A DNA stretch of 52,699 nucleotides from positions 1 to 52,699 of the forward strand of contig CAZSPL010000004.1 in NCBI GenBank assembly GCA_964608735.1, written 5' to 3'. A program made the position numbers and the translations under genes. Numbering within the stretch: position 1 is the stretch's first letter; each line of letters begins with the position of its first letter. Below, piece by piece: positions 33,653 through 43,429 of the stretch. Source of the DNA: CAZSPL01 sp964608735 (GTDB lineage Bacteria > JAJVIF01 > JAPKYR01 > CAZSPL01). The notes beneath the pieces were generated by a model, which had not been told where the DNA came from, made no database searches, and saw nothing but the letters and a program-made list of their open reading frames with translations.

Positions 33653-35881
33653 ATGCTTAAGGGTCTGATGACCTGCATCCTGATGTTTGGCCTCCTGCTC
33701 GTATTCGCGATCGGATGCTCCGGCGGCGGCAGCCCGATAATCCCGCCGACCGACACACAGGTCTCGCCTGGAGACACAATCCGTCCCGGGGGGGTGTGGG
33801 AAGGAAACCGCGTCTCGTGGGGCATGTATCTTCTCAGTGTAAACGAAGATCATACCGCGATTGACGTGCTGCCTCTGCGAGCCGCCCAGTTCCACATCAA
33901 CGTACAGCCGTTCGTTGAATACCTCTTCTGCCACGACTGCCTGAGGATCACGAATATTACCTCTTCGGGCTATGGGACCCTCCTCGTAGATATAATGCTG
34001 ACACACCCGTTCGAGGTAGCGACCGACCTTACAGGTTTCGACGTCAGGGGGACGGCTATTTTCGACGCGGAGACGCTCTTTCCCAACACATTCATGCCCG
34101 ATGACACCACCCAGCTCATCGCCAGCAAACGGGTATGGAATGCCGACGGATGGACAACGCATTTCAACGCGGAAGATCCCGGGTATTACGAAAAAGGCAA
34201 GCTGGTCGCGCCATGGGTACCGGACCCGCTGGGGAACCTGCATCCGTTCAAGGCGTTCTGGACCGATCTCAACCGCCGGCAGTTCAACGTCGGCCAATCA
34301 GCTACGCGGACCTATGACATCGACCTCCCGCCCGGCGCTTTTACATTCGGCTATTCGGTTGATGCAAGCTGGGAACCCCCGACACCGAACCCGCCGATTT
34401 CCATCCCGAATGACTTCCCCATCACCGCCAACTCGGTCGAGGCATTTCAGCTCAACCCGACGGTTGTGGCAAACGGACTCACGCGCGTAAGCGGCTCCGC
34501 GGTTCTGGAGGTCGAGGTCTTCGACTGGCAGGGCCCGAGCACAATCGATAATGTGTTCGTCGAAGCCCCCTCGCTTTTCCCGGGCACTCTCAACATGACG
34601 CCGACAGGGCTTACCACACCGACCAGCGCAACCTACTCGGTCGTACTCGACAACATCAACCAGGCCGCGCCTACTACAACCGGCGTCGATGTCCTGGTAT
34701 GCGCGGTCGATGCTGAATACACCGCGTCCGCGCTCGATTTGAGAGCATTCAATATCGTCAACCTGCCCGTCATCGATGTCGCGCCGGCATGGCGTCCCCG
34801 CGGCGGCAATTTCCATAATGTCGCGCTCGCGCCGATCGTCCCCGATGGCTACATCGATTTCGGCGTCGGCAATCCCGACTTGGACCCCGGGCCGGGAGTC
34901 GACAAGGAATGCCGTGTATTCATCAAGAAAGACTCGTCGCAGGAATTCTGGCGCTATAATGACCAGTTCAACTCGGCGTTCGTCTTCGCGGGATACCCCG
35001 GCGGCGCGGGTTCGTGGATGTTGCCTACGACAAGGATGGATGTCATCAACTCGGGAGTGATGATGGTCCTTACGGACAGCTGGGGCCAGGATCTCCAGCC
35101 CGCATTGGACAATTACAATAAAACACTCGCAAATTTCTTCGCCCTCGACGGGAATTACAACCATTCGTGGTACTCGAAGGCCGACCTTCCCGGTGATCCA
35201 AACGACTACCAGGAACAGGCAATCGACGCGACCGGCGGATGGGGCGATAATTTCGGCGACCCTGGATATGTGCTCTACGCCTATGAATCATCGGCATCCG
35301 ACGGCGGCATACCGGCGAATGTCAGCATATTGAGCATCCGCAGCCCCTACAACGAAAGTGGCACCGCCATACGAACCACCGTGCCACGCGGGGTCGGCCC
35401 CGGATTCGTGGATGAGAACACGCTGCTCGCGTTCGCCGTGGACGACCAGCCGAGCGGGGTTCCGCCGAACTCCAACTTCGCCTACATTCTTGACGATGAC
35501 GGCATCGAAGTCTTCGAAGTCTTTTTCGTGAGCCTGCCGTCAATCTATCGGGGAACCATCCCCACCGCCCTCATACCGGTACCGGGAGTCTTTCCAGTCG
35601 ATATCGAATGCCTCCCGGCATATCATGATAAGGTCTACACCGGCGCTGGATTCGCACATAACAACTGGATAGCGGTGCTTCTCGACGTATCATTGCTGAA
35701 CCAGTTCGTCGTGGGAATCCTCGAATGGGACCCGCTTCTGAATGCGCCGAACCTCCTGGCCACGACGCTGACATATCCGGGTACACCCCTTGCCATGGAT
35801 GTGGATACGGATGCATTCGAAATCTATGTCCTTTCGGATAACGGCGGTGTTATCGAAGCGTCGGTATTCGAATACTACTGA
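33653..35881 (+). CDS. Large lipoprotein: divergent family N-domain + propeller-like C-terminus
   Basis: The 742-residue protein starts at ATG 33653, with GGAGG eight bases ahead. The lipobox is FAIGC (Cys22). The N-domain (~45-370) is closer to the 30679 protein than to the other paralogues: SWGMYLL, THPFEVATDLTGFDVRG, WNADGW, FGYSVDASWEPP and VFDWQG. The C-terminal half (~375-742) lacks PKD motifs and is beta-rich with repeated D/G loops, suggesting a propeller. It ends with a strong terminator. Together with 30679 it forms a separate two-gene group of the family. Function unknown. Confidence 0.85.
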   Translation: MLKGLMTCILMFGLLLVFAIGCSGGGSPIIPPTDTQVSPGDTIRPGGVWEGNRVSWGMYLLSVNEDHTAIDVLPLRAAQFHINVQPFVEYLFCHDCLRITNITSSGYGTLLVDIMLTHPFEVATDLTGFDVRGTAIFDAETLFPNTFMPDDTTQLIASKRVWNADGWTTHFNAEDPGYYEKGKLVAPWVPDPLGNLHPFKAFWTDLNRRQFNVGQSATRTYDIDLPPGAFTFGYSVDASWEPPTPNPPISIPNDFPITANSVEAFQLNPTVVANGLTRVSGSAVLEVEVFDWQGPSTIDNVFVEAPSLFPGTLNMTPTGLTTPTSATYSVVLDNINQAAPTTTGVDVLVCAVDAEYTASALDLRAFNIVNLPVIDVAPAWRPRGGNFHNVALAPIVPDGYIDFGVGNPDLDPGPGVDKECRVFIKKDSSQEFWRYNDQFNSAFVFAGYPGGAGSWMLPTTRMDVINSGVMMVLTDSWGQDLQPALDNYNKTLANFFALDGNYNHSWYSKADLPGDPNDYQEQAIDATGGWGDNFGDPGYVLYAYESSASDGGIPANVSILSIRSPYNESGTAIRTTVPRGVGPGFVDENTLLAFAVDDQPSGVPPNSNFAYILDDDGIEVFEVFFVSLPSIYRGTIPTALIPVPGVFPVDIECLPAYHDKVYTGAGFAHNNWIAVLLDVSLLNQFVVGILEWDPLLNAPNLLATTLTYPGTPLAMDVDTDAFEIYVLSDNGGVIEASVFEYY

Positions 35882-35905
35882 TGCCCGGTGTTAATCGAAT
35901 CATCC

Positions 35906-35929
35906 AGCCCCCGCAAGGGGGCTTTTTTT
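35906..35929 (+). terminator. Rho-independent terminator after the 33653 gene
   Basis: AGCCCCC (35906-35912), loop GCAA, GGGGGCT (35917-35923), then a run of seven Ts to 35929. Confidence 0.92.
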
Positions 35930-35948
35930 GTGAAGCGGGCGTCCCGGA

Positions 35949-36134
35949 CCTGTTGAAAAAGTAGATATTTCTGGTAGCCCGGGGTTGGAGCCATCCTGTT
36001 TCCATGAAATCAATTGGCTCCTACCCCGGGTAGGCCGCCATTTATAAGTGATTCAGAAGGAGGCGGCCAACCCGGGGCTACCAGATAATCTACTTCCTTG
36101 TTCTTGAAGCAGTAATTGCCACTTTTTCAACAGG
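35949..36134. repeat. Inverted repeat element, 186 bp, MITE-like
   Basis: CCTGTTGAAAAAGT at 35949-35962 is the exact inverse of 36121-36134. Internal arms at about 35959-35988 and 36067-36096 (around CTGGTAGCCC and its complement) pair over ~29 bases with few mismatches. There is no open frame inside. It lies between the lipoprotein terminator and the phosphorylase gene. The terminal repeats look like those of small non-autonomous elements, but no transposase is present. Confidence 0.75.
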
Positions 36135-36162
36135 CCCGTCCCGCCTGCATTTCAAGAGAATA

Positions 36163-37467
36163 TCAGCTTATCTTCGCGATTATCATGCCGCGGGTTGCGG
36201 GCTTAGTCTCCGTGAATACATAAGCCGAGAGGACATCCATTTTCAGGGAATCCACATCCGCCTCGGTATTCATATGCAGCCGCGCGATTGTATCGCCCTC
36301 GGCTATTCCCTCACCGCATTTTTTCAGCAACTCAATTCCCACCGAGTGGTCGATCTCATCTTTTTTCGTAAGCCTCCCTCCCCCCATGCGACGCACCGCC
36401 TCGCCGATGGCGAGCGCATCGATCGATTCGACGAATGCATCCCCGCCGCCATATAGCAGCTCAGATATGACCGGGGCTTTCGGCAGCGATTCCGCGCCGT
36501 CGAGCCAGCTTGTCGTGCCGCCCTGCGCCCCGATGAATTCGCGGAACTTCGCCAGCGCCGCATGCGATGTTACAACATCATCGAATTTGCGCCGCGCACC
36601 GACGACGCTCATGAAGCCGCTCATGTCGCACAACTCGATAGCCGACTCCCTGCATATTTCCATCACGTCATCGGGACCGTTGCCCTTCAGGCATTCGACC
36701 GCTTCGAGCAATTCGAGCGTATTCCCCACCGCCCTTCCGAGCGGGCTCTCCATCCGTGTAATCATGCACCGCACATTCCTCCCGAGCTTCCCGCCGACAT
36801 ACACGAGCCTCGCGGCGAGCTCACGGGCGGACGTTTCATCTTTCATGAATGCCCCGCGCCCGGCTTTGACATCGATGAGAATGTGCTCCGCGCCACCAGC
36901 GATTTTCTTCGACATTACGCTCGCTGCTATCAGGCCGGTCTCGTTCACCGTGGCGGTGGCGTCGCGAAGGGCGTAGAGGATTCCATCCGCCGGGCACATC
37001 GACCCGCTCTGTCCACCGATGGCGAAACCGATATCGCGTACTATTTGCCTGAACCGTTCCTCCGGCGGAAATGCATCGAACCCGGGGATACTTTCGAGCT
37101 TGTCGATTGTGCCGCCTGTGAACCCGAGCGCGCGTCCCGAATGCTTCGGGACGAACATCCCCATCGACGCGAGCAGTGGCAGCAGCACAAGGGTGATTTT
37201 ATCCCCCACCCCGCCGGTTGAATGCTTGTCCACGACCGGCCCGCCAAGCCCCTCATACGATGCCGTCTCGCCGCTGTCGACTATCGCTCGCGTAAGCGCG
37301 ACCGTCTCATCCGGGTCGAGGCCGTTGAAATTTACAGCCATAAGCCATGCCGCGGCCTGGTAATCGGGGATATTTCCCGCGACGAGCTCCCGGATAAATT
37401 CGCCGAGGTCATCGGGCTCATGCGAATGACCGGCTTTTTTTGTCTCTATGAAACGGATTGTGTCCAT
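36163..37467 (-). CDS. Pyrimidine-nucleoside / thymidine phosphorylase
   Basis: The 434-residue protein belongs to nucleoside phosphorylase II, which cleaves thymidine or uridine with phosphate into base and (deoxy)ribose-1-phosphate. It has the phosphate-binding KHSTGGVGDK at residues 81-90, the signature SGRALGFTGGTIDKLESIPGF from 110, SVMSKKIAGGAEH and the VKAGRGAFMK loop. F116 stands where the Salmonella and human enzymes have a His near the pyrimidine (LGHTGG). Length is normal for the family. Three bases separate it from the upstream HAD gene, so nucleoside salvage and a phosphatase are co-expressed. Which pyrimidine is used is unclear. Confidence 0.92.
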   Translation of the reverse strand: MDTIRFIETKKAGHSHEPDDLGEFIRELVAGNIPDYQAAAWLMAVNFNGLDPDETVALTRAIVDSGETASYEGLGGPVVDKHSTGGVGDKITLVLLPLLASMGMFVPKHSGRALGFTGGTIDKLESIPGFDAFPPEERFRQIVRDIGFAIGGQSGSMCPADGILYALRDATATVNETGLIAASVMSKKIAGGAEHILIDVKAGRGAFMKDETSARELAARLVYVGGKLGRNVRCMITRMESPLGRAVGNTLELLEAVECLKGNGPDDVMEICRESAIELCDMSGFMSVVGARRKFDDVVTSHAALAKFREFIGAQGGTTSWLDGAESLPKAPVISELLYGGGDAFVESIDALAIGEAVRRMGGGRLTKKDEIDHSVGIELLKKCGEGIAEGDTIARLHMNTEADVDSLKMDVLSAYVFTETKPATRGMIIAKIS

Positions 37468-37470
37468 ATG

Positions 37471-38223
37471 TCATCCACGCGTAAGCTCTTCTATCGCTTT
37501 AAGAATATCTTCCGGCTCGTTGGCGAAATAATCCGGCATCTCCGATTGGTCCCGCGGCTCGAACATCTTCACACCCGCGGACTTCCTGCTCTCGGAATAA
37601 AGCTTCGCGAATTCATCTCCCGATTCGAGATATGAATAATCAGGCTCCTTGCGAAACCAGATGGTATGCATGCCAAGCCCCTTCGCGGGGACGATATCGT
37701 TGTCGATCCTGTCGCCTATCATCACGCAATCGCCCGGATCCGCGCCCGATTTTTCGAGCAGCCACCTGAAGAACTCCGGGTCGGGTTTGCGAAGTCCCAT
37801 CTCCTCGGATATCCCGAGCAGGTCGAAATAACCGAGCCATCCGCGCGCCTTGAGGGTTTCGCGGCACTCGGTGAACTGGTTCGCGGCAAGCCCAAGCTTG
37901 TATGAGACCGACAACTTCGCGAGCATTTCGGTGACGCCTTCGAATGGGATATTCAGCTCGGTATGCCGCTTGCGAAGTTCGGCCGAAAGCTCGGTGTACA
38001 GCGCGCGCCACTCGTCGCCGAGAAGCCGCTTCCCGGCGGTGATCCAGTGGCCCCCATCCCCCTGGTCGAGAAGCTCCTCTCGCAGGGCGAATATCTGCGC
38101 GGGCTCCTGTAGGCAGCCGTTGTCGCGGCAACGCTCGTAAAGCCGCCGGTAGAAATAAAGCATTGCCGGCTCATCATCGACCAGCACACCGCCCATATCG
38201 AAGAAAATCCACTGCAACGCCAA
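37471..38223 (-). CDS. HAD-superfamily hydrolase (subfamily IA)
   Basis: The 250-residue protein has HAD motif I FDMGGVLVD, with the nucleophilic Asp but Gly at the second Asp position, as in YihX-type members. A helical cap follows, then motif II LAANQ (Asn rather than Ser/Thr), motif III K in GLRKPDPEFF and motif IV MIGDRIDNDI. I place the start at TTG 38223 with GGAG seven bases ahead; the frame could begin four codons earlier. It is the first gene of a pair with the nucleoside phosphorylase. Substrate is not predictable. Confidence 0.85.
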   Translation of the reverse strand: MALQWIFFDMGGVLVDDEPAMLYFYRRLYERCRDNGCLQEPAQIFALREELLDQGDGGHWITAGKRLLGDEWRALYTELSAELRKRHTELNIPFEGVTEMLAKLSVSYKLGLAANQFTECRETLKARGWLGYFDLLGISEEMGLRKPDPEFFRWLLEKSGADPGDCVMIGDRIDNDIVPAKGLGMHTIWFRKEPDYSYLESGDEFAKLYSESRKSAGVKMFEPRDQSEMPDYFANEPEDILKAIEELTRG

Positions 38224-38318
38224 TGCGCACTCCAAAAATGAATCGCTCCATCAAGCATGCAAATAATAAACGAAAACCCCCTTCCGGGGGACGAATTCAC
38301 ATCAAATTCCCTTATCGT

Positions 38319-39482
38319 TCAGATAACCTTGCTCCTGTACGGGTCGACCGCCTTGAGCACTTCCTGGCTGATTATCTTGCCGTCCTGGTATGTCTTCATG
38401 AACGCATCGACTATCCATGGGTCGAACTGCCGCCCCCTATGCCGCGCGAGTTCTTCAAGGGCGTGCTCATCGGAATGCGCAGGGCGGTATGGCCGGTCGC
38501 TGGTCATGGCGTCGAATGTGTCGCAAACACCGATAATCCTCGACAGCAGCGGGATATCATTGCCGGAGATCTTGTCGGGATAGCCCTCGCCGGAGAACCA
38601 TTCGTGATGGTGCTTTATCGCGAGCAGGAACCCCTCCACTTCGGGGATGCGTTTTAGTATTTCGAAGCTGTATTTTGGATGCTTCTGGATTTCTTTGATG
38701 TCACTTACCGTCAGCTTCTCGTTCTTCTGAAGGATCTCATACGGCACCAGGAGCATGCCCACATCGTGAAGCAGCCCCGCGAGCGACGCCTGCTCGCGTC
38801 CCTCGGTATCCAGCCCGAGCTTCGATGCCACCGCCGTGCAGAAGCTCGATACGCGCTGGGAATGCCCGATGTAATAAGGGATACGGGCATCTATCGCGGT
38901 TATCAATCCTTTCAGAATTTTCTGCAGCGATGTCTGCGAGCGAAGGTAACTGCCGAGATTGTGCCACGAGATGCCGAACGAATGCGCGAGATTGATGAGC
39001 TGTTCGAGTTCGTATTCATCGAACGGCTTGCGATCCTTCGGCCCGAACAGCGCCACCACGCCGAGCAGATCGCGGTTGAACATTATCGGCACAACTACCG
39101 CGGCGCTCGGGTCAATCCCCTCGGGCGCTTCGAGTTCGGGACGGAACCGCCCATCGTCGGCGAGGTCGGGAAGCAGCAGCGGTTCGATATTCGCGGCGAC
39201 CCATCCGTGAATCCCCTCGCCCCATAATATGCCGCGTCCTTCCGCGAGGGCGTATTCATCCTGGTATGGATAAATGCTGCGGTTGTTCTTATCGACGAGA
39301 AAAAATGTCGGGCTGCATCCGGGAAACAGGCTGGACAGCGTCCGTATGAAAAGGTCGAACAACTGGTTGAGATTGTGGCACGCCTGGTATGACCAACTTT
39401 GGTCAATGACGGAACGCAGGCGCTCCGCTTCGCTCTTCAGTTTGGTGATCTGGTTATGTAGATTTTGTAATTCTTCAGGCAC
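38319..39482 (-). CDS. GAF + HD-GYP domain protein (c-di-GMP phosphodiesterase candidate)
   Basis: The 387-residue soluble protein has a short coiled coil (1-30), a GAF domain (~35-175) and an HD-GYP domain (~185-385). HD-GYP residues seen are H207, H239-D240, H268, the HHHE run at 291-294, GEGYPD at 298-303 and DTFDAMTSDRPYR at 321-333. The Lys usual after HDIG (HD-x-G-K) is Met243, which may affect catalysis. HD-GYP enzymes hydrolyse cyclic-di-GMP. The ligand of the GAF domain is unknown. It could connect with the GEMM-I riboswitch on the pilin genes 11 kb away. It is transcribed alone. Confidence 0.9.
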   Translation of the reverse strand: MPEELQNLHNQITKLKSEAERLRSVIDQSWSYQACHNLNQLFDLFIRTLSSLFPGCSPTFFLVDKNNRSIYPYQDEYALAEGRGILWGEGIHGWVAANIEPLLLPDLADDGRFRPELEAPEGIDPSAAVVVPIMFNRDLLGVVALFGPKDRKPFDEYELEQLINLAHSFGISWHNLGSYLRSQTSLQKILKGLITAIDARIPYYIGHSQRVSSFCTAVASKLGLDTEGREQASLAGLLHDVGMLLVPYEILQKNEKLTVSDIKEIQKHPKYSFEILKRIPEVEGFLLAIKHHHEWFSGEGYPDKISGNDIPLLSRIIGVCDTFDAMTSDRPYRPAHSDEHALEELARHRGRQFDPWIVDAFMKTYQDGKIISQEVLKAVDPYRSKVI

Positions 39483-39589
39483 GATAAAACCAGCCCCGAT
39501 GAGTATTCTGACAATACCTTACCCATCGCGGGCTTAATTCCAATGCCCATACCCCTATTTATTTTCCAGTAAACGGCGGGATGATGTAC

Positions 39590-40963
39590 TCATTTTCTAC
39601 TTCCGATGATTTTCTGCAGCATATCCGCGTCCATCGCCAGGGCGAATCGTTTCTTGAATTTCCGTGCCATACGGCAGGATTCGCGGCTGAATTCGAGGTA
39701 GGTGGTCAGATCGGCGGGATATCTTCGCTCATCCACCCCGATGAGGTTGAACGACTTGAAGCGAGAGAACAGGTTTTCCCACTCAGCGAGGGGTGTCAGG
39801 TCGACCGGGTCGCAGAACGACGGATGCAGGCTGAGCCATATGCCGATATCTTCGGGAATATTTTCGGCGACCTTTTTCGCGAACCTGAATGAGTCGCCGC
39901 ATATAAATGGAAGCCATACCGCCGGCGTGTGGGTAATGAGATTCGCGCGGGGGTCGATATGCGTGAAGCAGTCGAAATAAACCCTCGTCTCCTGTTCGTC
40001 CGCAATCCTGATTGCCTCTTTATATGCGTTATACGCGAGCAGTGAAAAATCTTCCGGATGCGGATAGTCGATCTCGATCAGCCTGTATCCCTTCACCGCG
40101 CAGAACTCGGCGACCTCATCGGCAAGATTCCCCACCGAACCCCATTCGCTCTCGGGCCATTCAACCGGCTCGATGCCGTCTATACCCCACGGCGAATCGG
40201 GATTCCCCCCTTCCCTGCCGCGATATTCTTTCAACCGTTCGCTGTCATCGAGATATTCGCGCGGACTTACATCGCCCAAACCGCCGACTTGGTAAAAGAG
40301 CTTTCCGGACTCAGCATTCACGGGATACATAAGCCATGGATACGAGCACTTGATCGAGATGATTGTCCCGCCGGGCTTCACGCGTTTCTCGATGAACTCC
40401 CTGTACTCCGGCGGCAGGCGTCGCAGCTTCAGGCGGATATAATTCACTCGCTTGATGAGAAACCGGTCGTGGAGCGGGTCATAATGGATTATGGCTTCGA
40501 GATGCGGATTCTTCGCGAGGATTTTCTTCGCCGCTTCCACCCCGTCATCGAACTGCGAGCGTGAATCGTCCGGTGCATATTTACCCTTGAATGCCAGCAA
40601 ATAGTGTTGTGTCAGGAAAGGGAATCGCAGCAGCGCCGACATATGCGCGACAGCGCCGCTCGGAGCGCCGAGGATGATTCCATCGAACCGCCGGTCGTCC
40701 GGGTACAGCGACAGCGCCCAGCGAAGTATCTCGCCTTCATCGACCGAACCGGCGTAATCCGGGGATACACCCATCGTCGCGGTGAGAGCCCCGAGTATCC
40801 TCTTCCGCCACTCTACCGGAAGCCGGTTAAACCACCTGCCGATGATACGCTCATGCCCGGGACGTTCGAACGGGTCGCAGTGACGCCCATCAATCGCCGC
40901 CGCCGCCGCACGGATGGCCACGAGAGATGAGTCGGCGAGTTCGAGATAAGACGGCGGTTTCAT
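39590..40963 (-). CDS. Unrecognised 457-residue protein
   Basis: A soluble protein with no signal or TM. It has alternating hydrophobic strands and helices, for example FDGIILGAPSGAVAHMSALLRFPFL (~94-118), LEAIIHYDPLHDRF (~155-168), GGTIISIKCSYPWL (~198-211), YRLIEIDYPHPEDF (~294-307) and a DCFTHIDPRANL stretch. These suggest a Rossmann- or alpha/beta-hydrolase-like fold, but no signature motif is convincing. Codon use and G+C match its neighbours. It is followed by the HD-GYP gene 107 bases away on the same strand, and its upstream is the divergent gap with the tandem lipoprotein array. I do not assign a function. Confidence 0.75.
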   Translation of the reverse strand: MKPPSYLELADSSLVAIRAAAAAIDGRHCDPFERPGHERIIGRWFNRLPVEWRKRILGALTATMGVSPDYAGSVDEGEILRWALSLYPDDRRFDGIILGAPSGAVAHMSALLRFPFLTQHYLLAFKGKYAPDDSRSQFDDGVEAAKKILAKNPHLEAIIHYDPLHDRFLIKRVNYIRLKLRRLPPEYREFIEKRVKPGGTIISIKCSYPWLMYPVNAESGKLFYQVGGLGDVSPREYLDDSERLKEYRGREGGNPDSPWGIDGIEPVEWPESEWGSVGNLADEVAEFCAVKGYRLIEIDYPHPEDFSLLAYNAYKEAIRIADEQETRVYFDCFTHIDPRANLITHTPAVWLPFICGDSFRFAKKVAENIPEDIGIWLSLHPSFCDPVDLTPLAEWENLFSRFKSFNLIGVDERRYPADLTTYLEFSRESCRMARKFKKRFALAMDADMLQKIIGSRK

Positions 40964-41086
40964 TCAATTCTCCAGTATAATATATAACATTGACTTACAT
41001 TAAAGAACCTAACAATGATGGGATTTTATCATCTAAATATACAGTAGTCATTAAAGGCTCGAAGTAACTGGACAGGAGGAGTCCTG

Positions 41087-43429
41087 ATGAAGAAGTTAGC
41101 ACTGATTCTCGCAATCGTGATGTTGCTCGCATACGGGTGCTCCGGCGGCGGCTCGCAGTCGCCACTTATTCCCGAAGCGGGTTCGAAGCTTCCCGCTGAA
41201 GGTCAAACCGTGAATACGGAGGCTTCCCATACAAACTGGGGATTATGGCAGTTCGCATTCGACCAGGATGCACAAACTCTTGACGTAATCCAGCTCCGTA
41301 CGGGAGCTATGCATCTGAATGTCGTCAAGTTTGTCGACAATCCACCCCTGGTTTACCTTACGCTCGAATCCCTCGATATCAACGGCAACACCGTCACCGC
41401 AGACATAGGCCTGCGGCACCCATTCCTCGGTTTGATTGAATTCACCGGCTTCGATGTGAAGGGGATCCTGATCTCCGACGGAGGCATAAGCGGATTCACC
41501 GACCCCGCGCTGAATTTTCCCGGCGAGGCGGATACACGGTTGATGAACGCCGACGGATACACACGTTGGTGGAATCCCACCGAGTTCCCCGACGACGGCA
41601 CGATATTCGGGTACACCGACGGCGTTCTCGGCACACCTGACAGCACCGCCGATTTCAGCGGAATACTGAACGGATACAAATATTTCTGCGATGACCTCGA
41701 CGATCCCGATGCCCCACTGGACGGCATCACCCTTGAAAATCGGGGCATGTTCTCAGCGGGCCAGAAAAATGTCAGGCAGTATGTCATCCAGATGGAGCCT
41801 GCCGGGTTGGTATTCAACTACGCGGTTGATGCATCGTGGCGTTTCCCGCAGGGCGATCCCCCGTGGGAAGCCCCGGATGATTTCATCGCCGATGCCAACC
41901 AGCCCGAGCCATACCGGGTTGTGATAGCCGAAACTGATAACACACTCTGGTACGACGAAGTCGAAGGCTCCGGCGGAAACCTTGGTCTTTTAATAGACGT
42001 CTACGACTGGTTCAACGCCGGTCTGAATACGGTATACGCCGAATGGCCCGGCCTCGGCGTGCAGGCGTCATCGATGACCCCCGTCGGAAGCGGCGAGGGA
42101 TATTCGACATACGCGATCGAACTCAACGACTGCACCCCATACGCGGCGGGGGATCAGCCGGTGCTGATTACCATCGCATCCGAAGCGGTCGATTACCAGG
42201 ATCTGGTCCCGGGCGCTACGGTCAGTTCATACTTCGTTCACACTACGCAGGTTTCCGACGAGCCCCCCGTCGGCGGTTTCCAGATAGTCTTCAGCGATGA
42301 AGGCGTGCTCGCGGAACAGAATTTCGAATTTGACGATATTTCCCCCGCCCTGTGTATCGAGACTGATGGCGATATCAAGATGGCATACAACAGCAACAAG
42401 GTCGTCGCCAATGATTACGCGGTAAGCTACGCCTGCAAATCCACCGATGGCCTTAACTGGTACGGGTTCCAGGCATCCTTCTCCTCGTGGGGCGGCGTGC
42501 TTGCCAATCATGGCGACAACACGAAGATTGTCGCGAGCACCGACGGCAATTCATGGCGCTATCTCTCGCTTTACTACGTCGCATACGGAACATGGTCGAC
42601 CCCGTTCTCAGCGGCTACGGAGATGGGGGCTTACGGAATCGACGGCGCGCACGTCACAACCTACATTTCCCGCGCCGCCGAGATGATCCAGGATGCCCCC
42701 GGTTATGTTTACGTGATGGGCGACCAGAACAATATCCTGCAGTTCAAGCGAAGCGGCGCGCCCGGAAGCCTCACCGGCGGCGGTGTCGTGTGGTCTTCGT
42801 TTAACATCTACCAGATAGGAACCGGCTACTTCAGCCGCGCGCGTTCGATTGAACTCGCGCCGGACGACAATATGTATTTCATGTATTACGTTAACGATAC
42901 AGCCAATCAAATCAGGCTCGCCTATCAGTCCGATTCCACCGGCCTCGTCTGGGATACGAGCACCGTGGCATATGACGGCTCATCCACAAGCACCACCGGC
43001 GCGCACGACCCGGGACTCGATATCGACCCCGACGGCAAATTCCATGTCACGTTCGTGCGTAACGACACCACTTCAGGCAACGACCAGTTGTGCTACATCC
43101 ATTCGACGGATGGCACATCGTGGACTGATCCGGTTGTGATCGCCGAACAGGCCGACGCGATGAACGACGACCCGGTATGCCTTTACACACTGGGCGAGAA
43201 CGAATTTATAGCCACCGTATGGAAGGGCGGCGACCATATCTATGTCAGCTTCTCCTACGACGGCGGCAACAACTGGTATGAAGCCACACAGGTGGATTCG
43301 CTGCTTCCCGAAAACGCTCAGCCCGATTTCGTGGTCACTCCCGACGGCGTGATGCATATCGCATGGGCGGCAAAGAACGGCACACATTGGGATGTTCACT
43401 ATCGCAATGCCTGGCTTGAAGAAAATTAA
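41087..43429 (+). CDS. Lipoprotein, array member 1: family N-domain + Asp-box propeller
   Basis: The 780-residue protein starts at ATG 41087 after CAGGAGGAG. The signal ends LAYGC (Cys18). Residues ~45-400 are the family N-domain in its most typical form: TNWGLWQF, TLDVIQLRTGAMHLNVVKF, DIGLRHPFLGL, EFTGFDVKGILISDG, TRWWNPTEFP, LGTPDS, KYFCDDLDDPD, QKNVR and NYAVDASW. Residues ~405-780 are a propeller with Asp-box (BNR) motifs: STDGLNW near 450, STDGNSW near 484, STDGTSW near 673 and SYDGGNNW near 723. Asp boxes occur in sialidases and surface lectins. Catalytic sialidase residues are not recognised. It is the first gene of the tandem array. Confidence 0.88.
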   Translation: MKKLALILAIVMLLAYGCSGGGSQSPLIPEAGSKLPAEGQTVNTEASHTNWGLWQFAFDQDAQTLDVIQLRTGAMHLNVVKFVDNPPLVYLTLESLDINGNTVTADIGLRHPFLGLIEFTGFDVKGILISDGGISGFTDPALNFPGEADTRLMNADGYTRWWNPTEFPDDGTIFGYTDGVLGTPDSTADFSGILNGYKYFCDDLDDPDAPLDGITLENRGMFSAGQKNVRQYVIQMEPAGLVFNYAVDASWRFPQGDPPWEAPDDFIADANQPEPYRVVIAETDNTLWYDEVEGSGGNLGLLIDVYDWFNAGLNTVYAEWPGLGVQASSMTPVGSGEGYSTYAIELNDCTPYAAGDQPVLITIASEAVDYQDLVPGATVSSYFVHTTQVSDEPPVGGFQIVFSDEGVLAEQNFEFDDISPALCIETDGDIKMAYNSNKVVANDYAVSYACKSTDGLNWYGFQASFSSWGGVLANHGDNTKIVASTDGNSWRYLSLYYVAYGTWSTPFSAATEMGAYGIDGAHVTTYISRAAEMIQDAPGYVYVMGDQNNILQFKRSGAPGSLTGGGVVWSSFNIYQIGTGYFSRARSIELAPDDNMYFMYYVNDTANQIRLAYQSDSTGLVWDTSTVAYDGSSTSTTGAHDPGLDIDPDGKFHVTFVRNDTTSGNDQLCYIHSTDGTSWTDPVVIAEQADAMNDDPVCLYTLGENEFIATVWKGGDHIYVSFSYDGGNNWYEATQVDSLLPENAQPDFVVTPDGVMHIAWAAKNGTHWDVHYRNAWLEEN

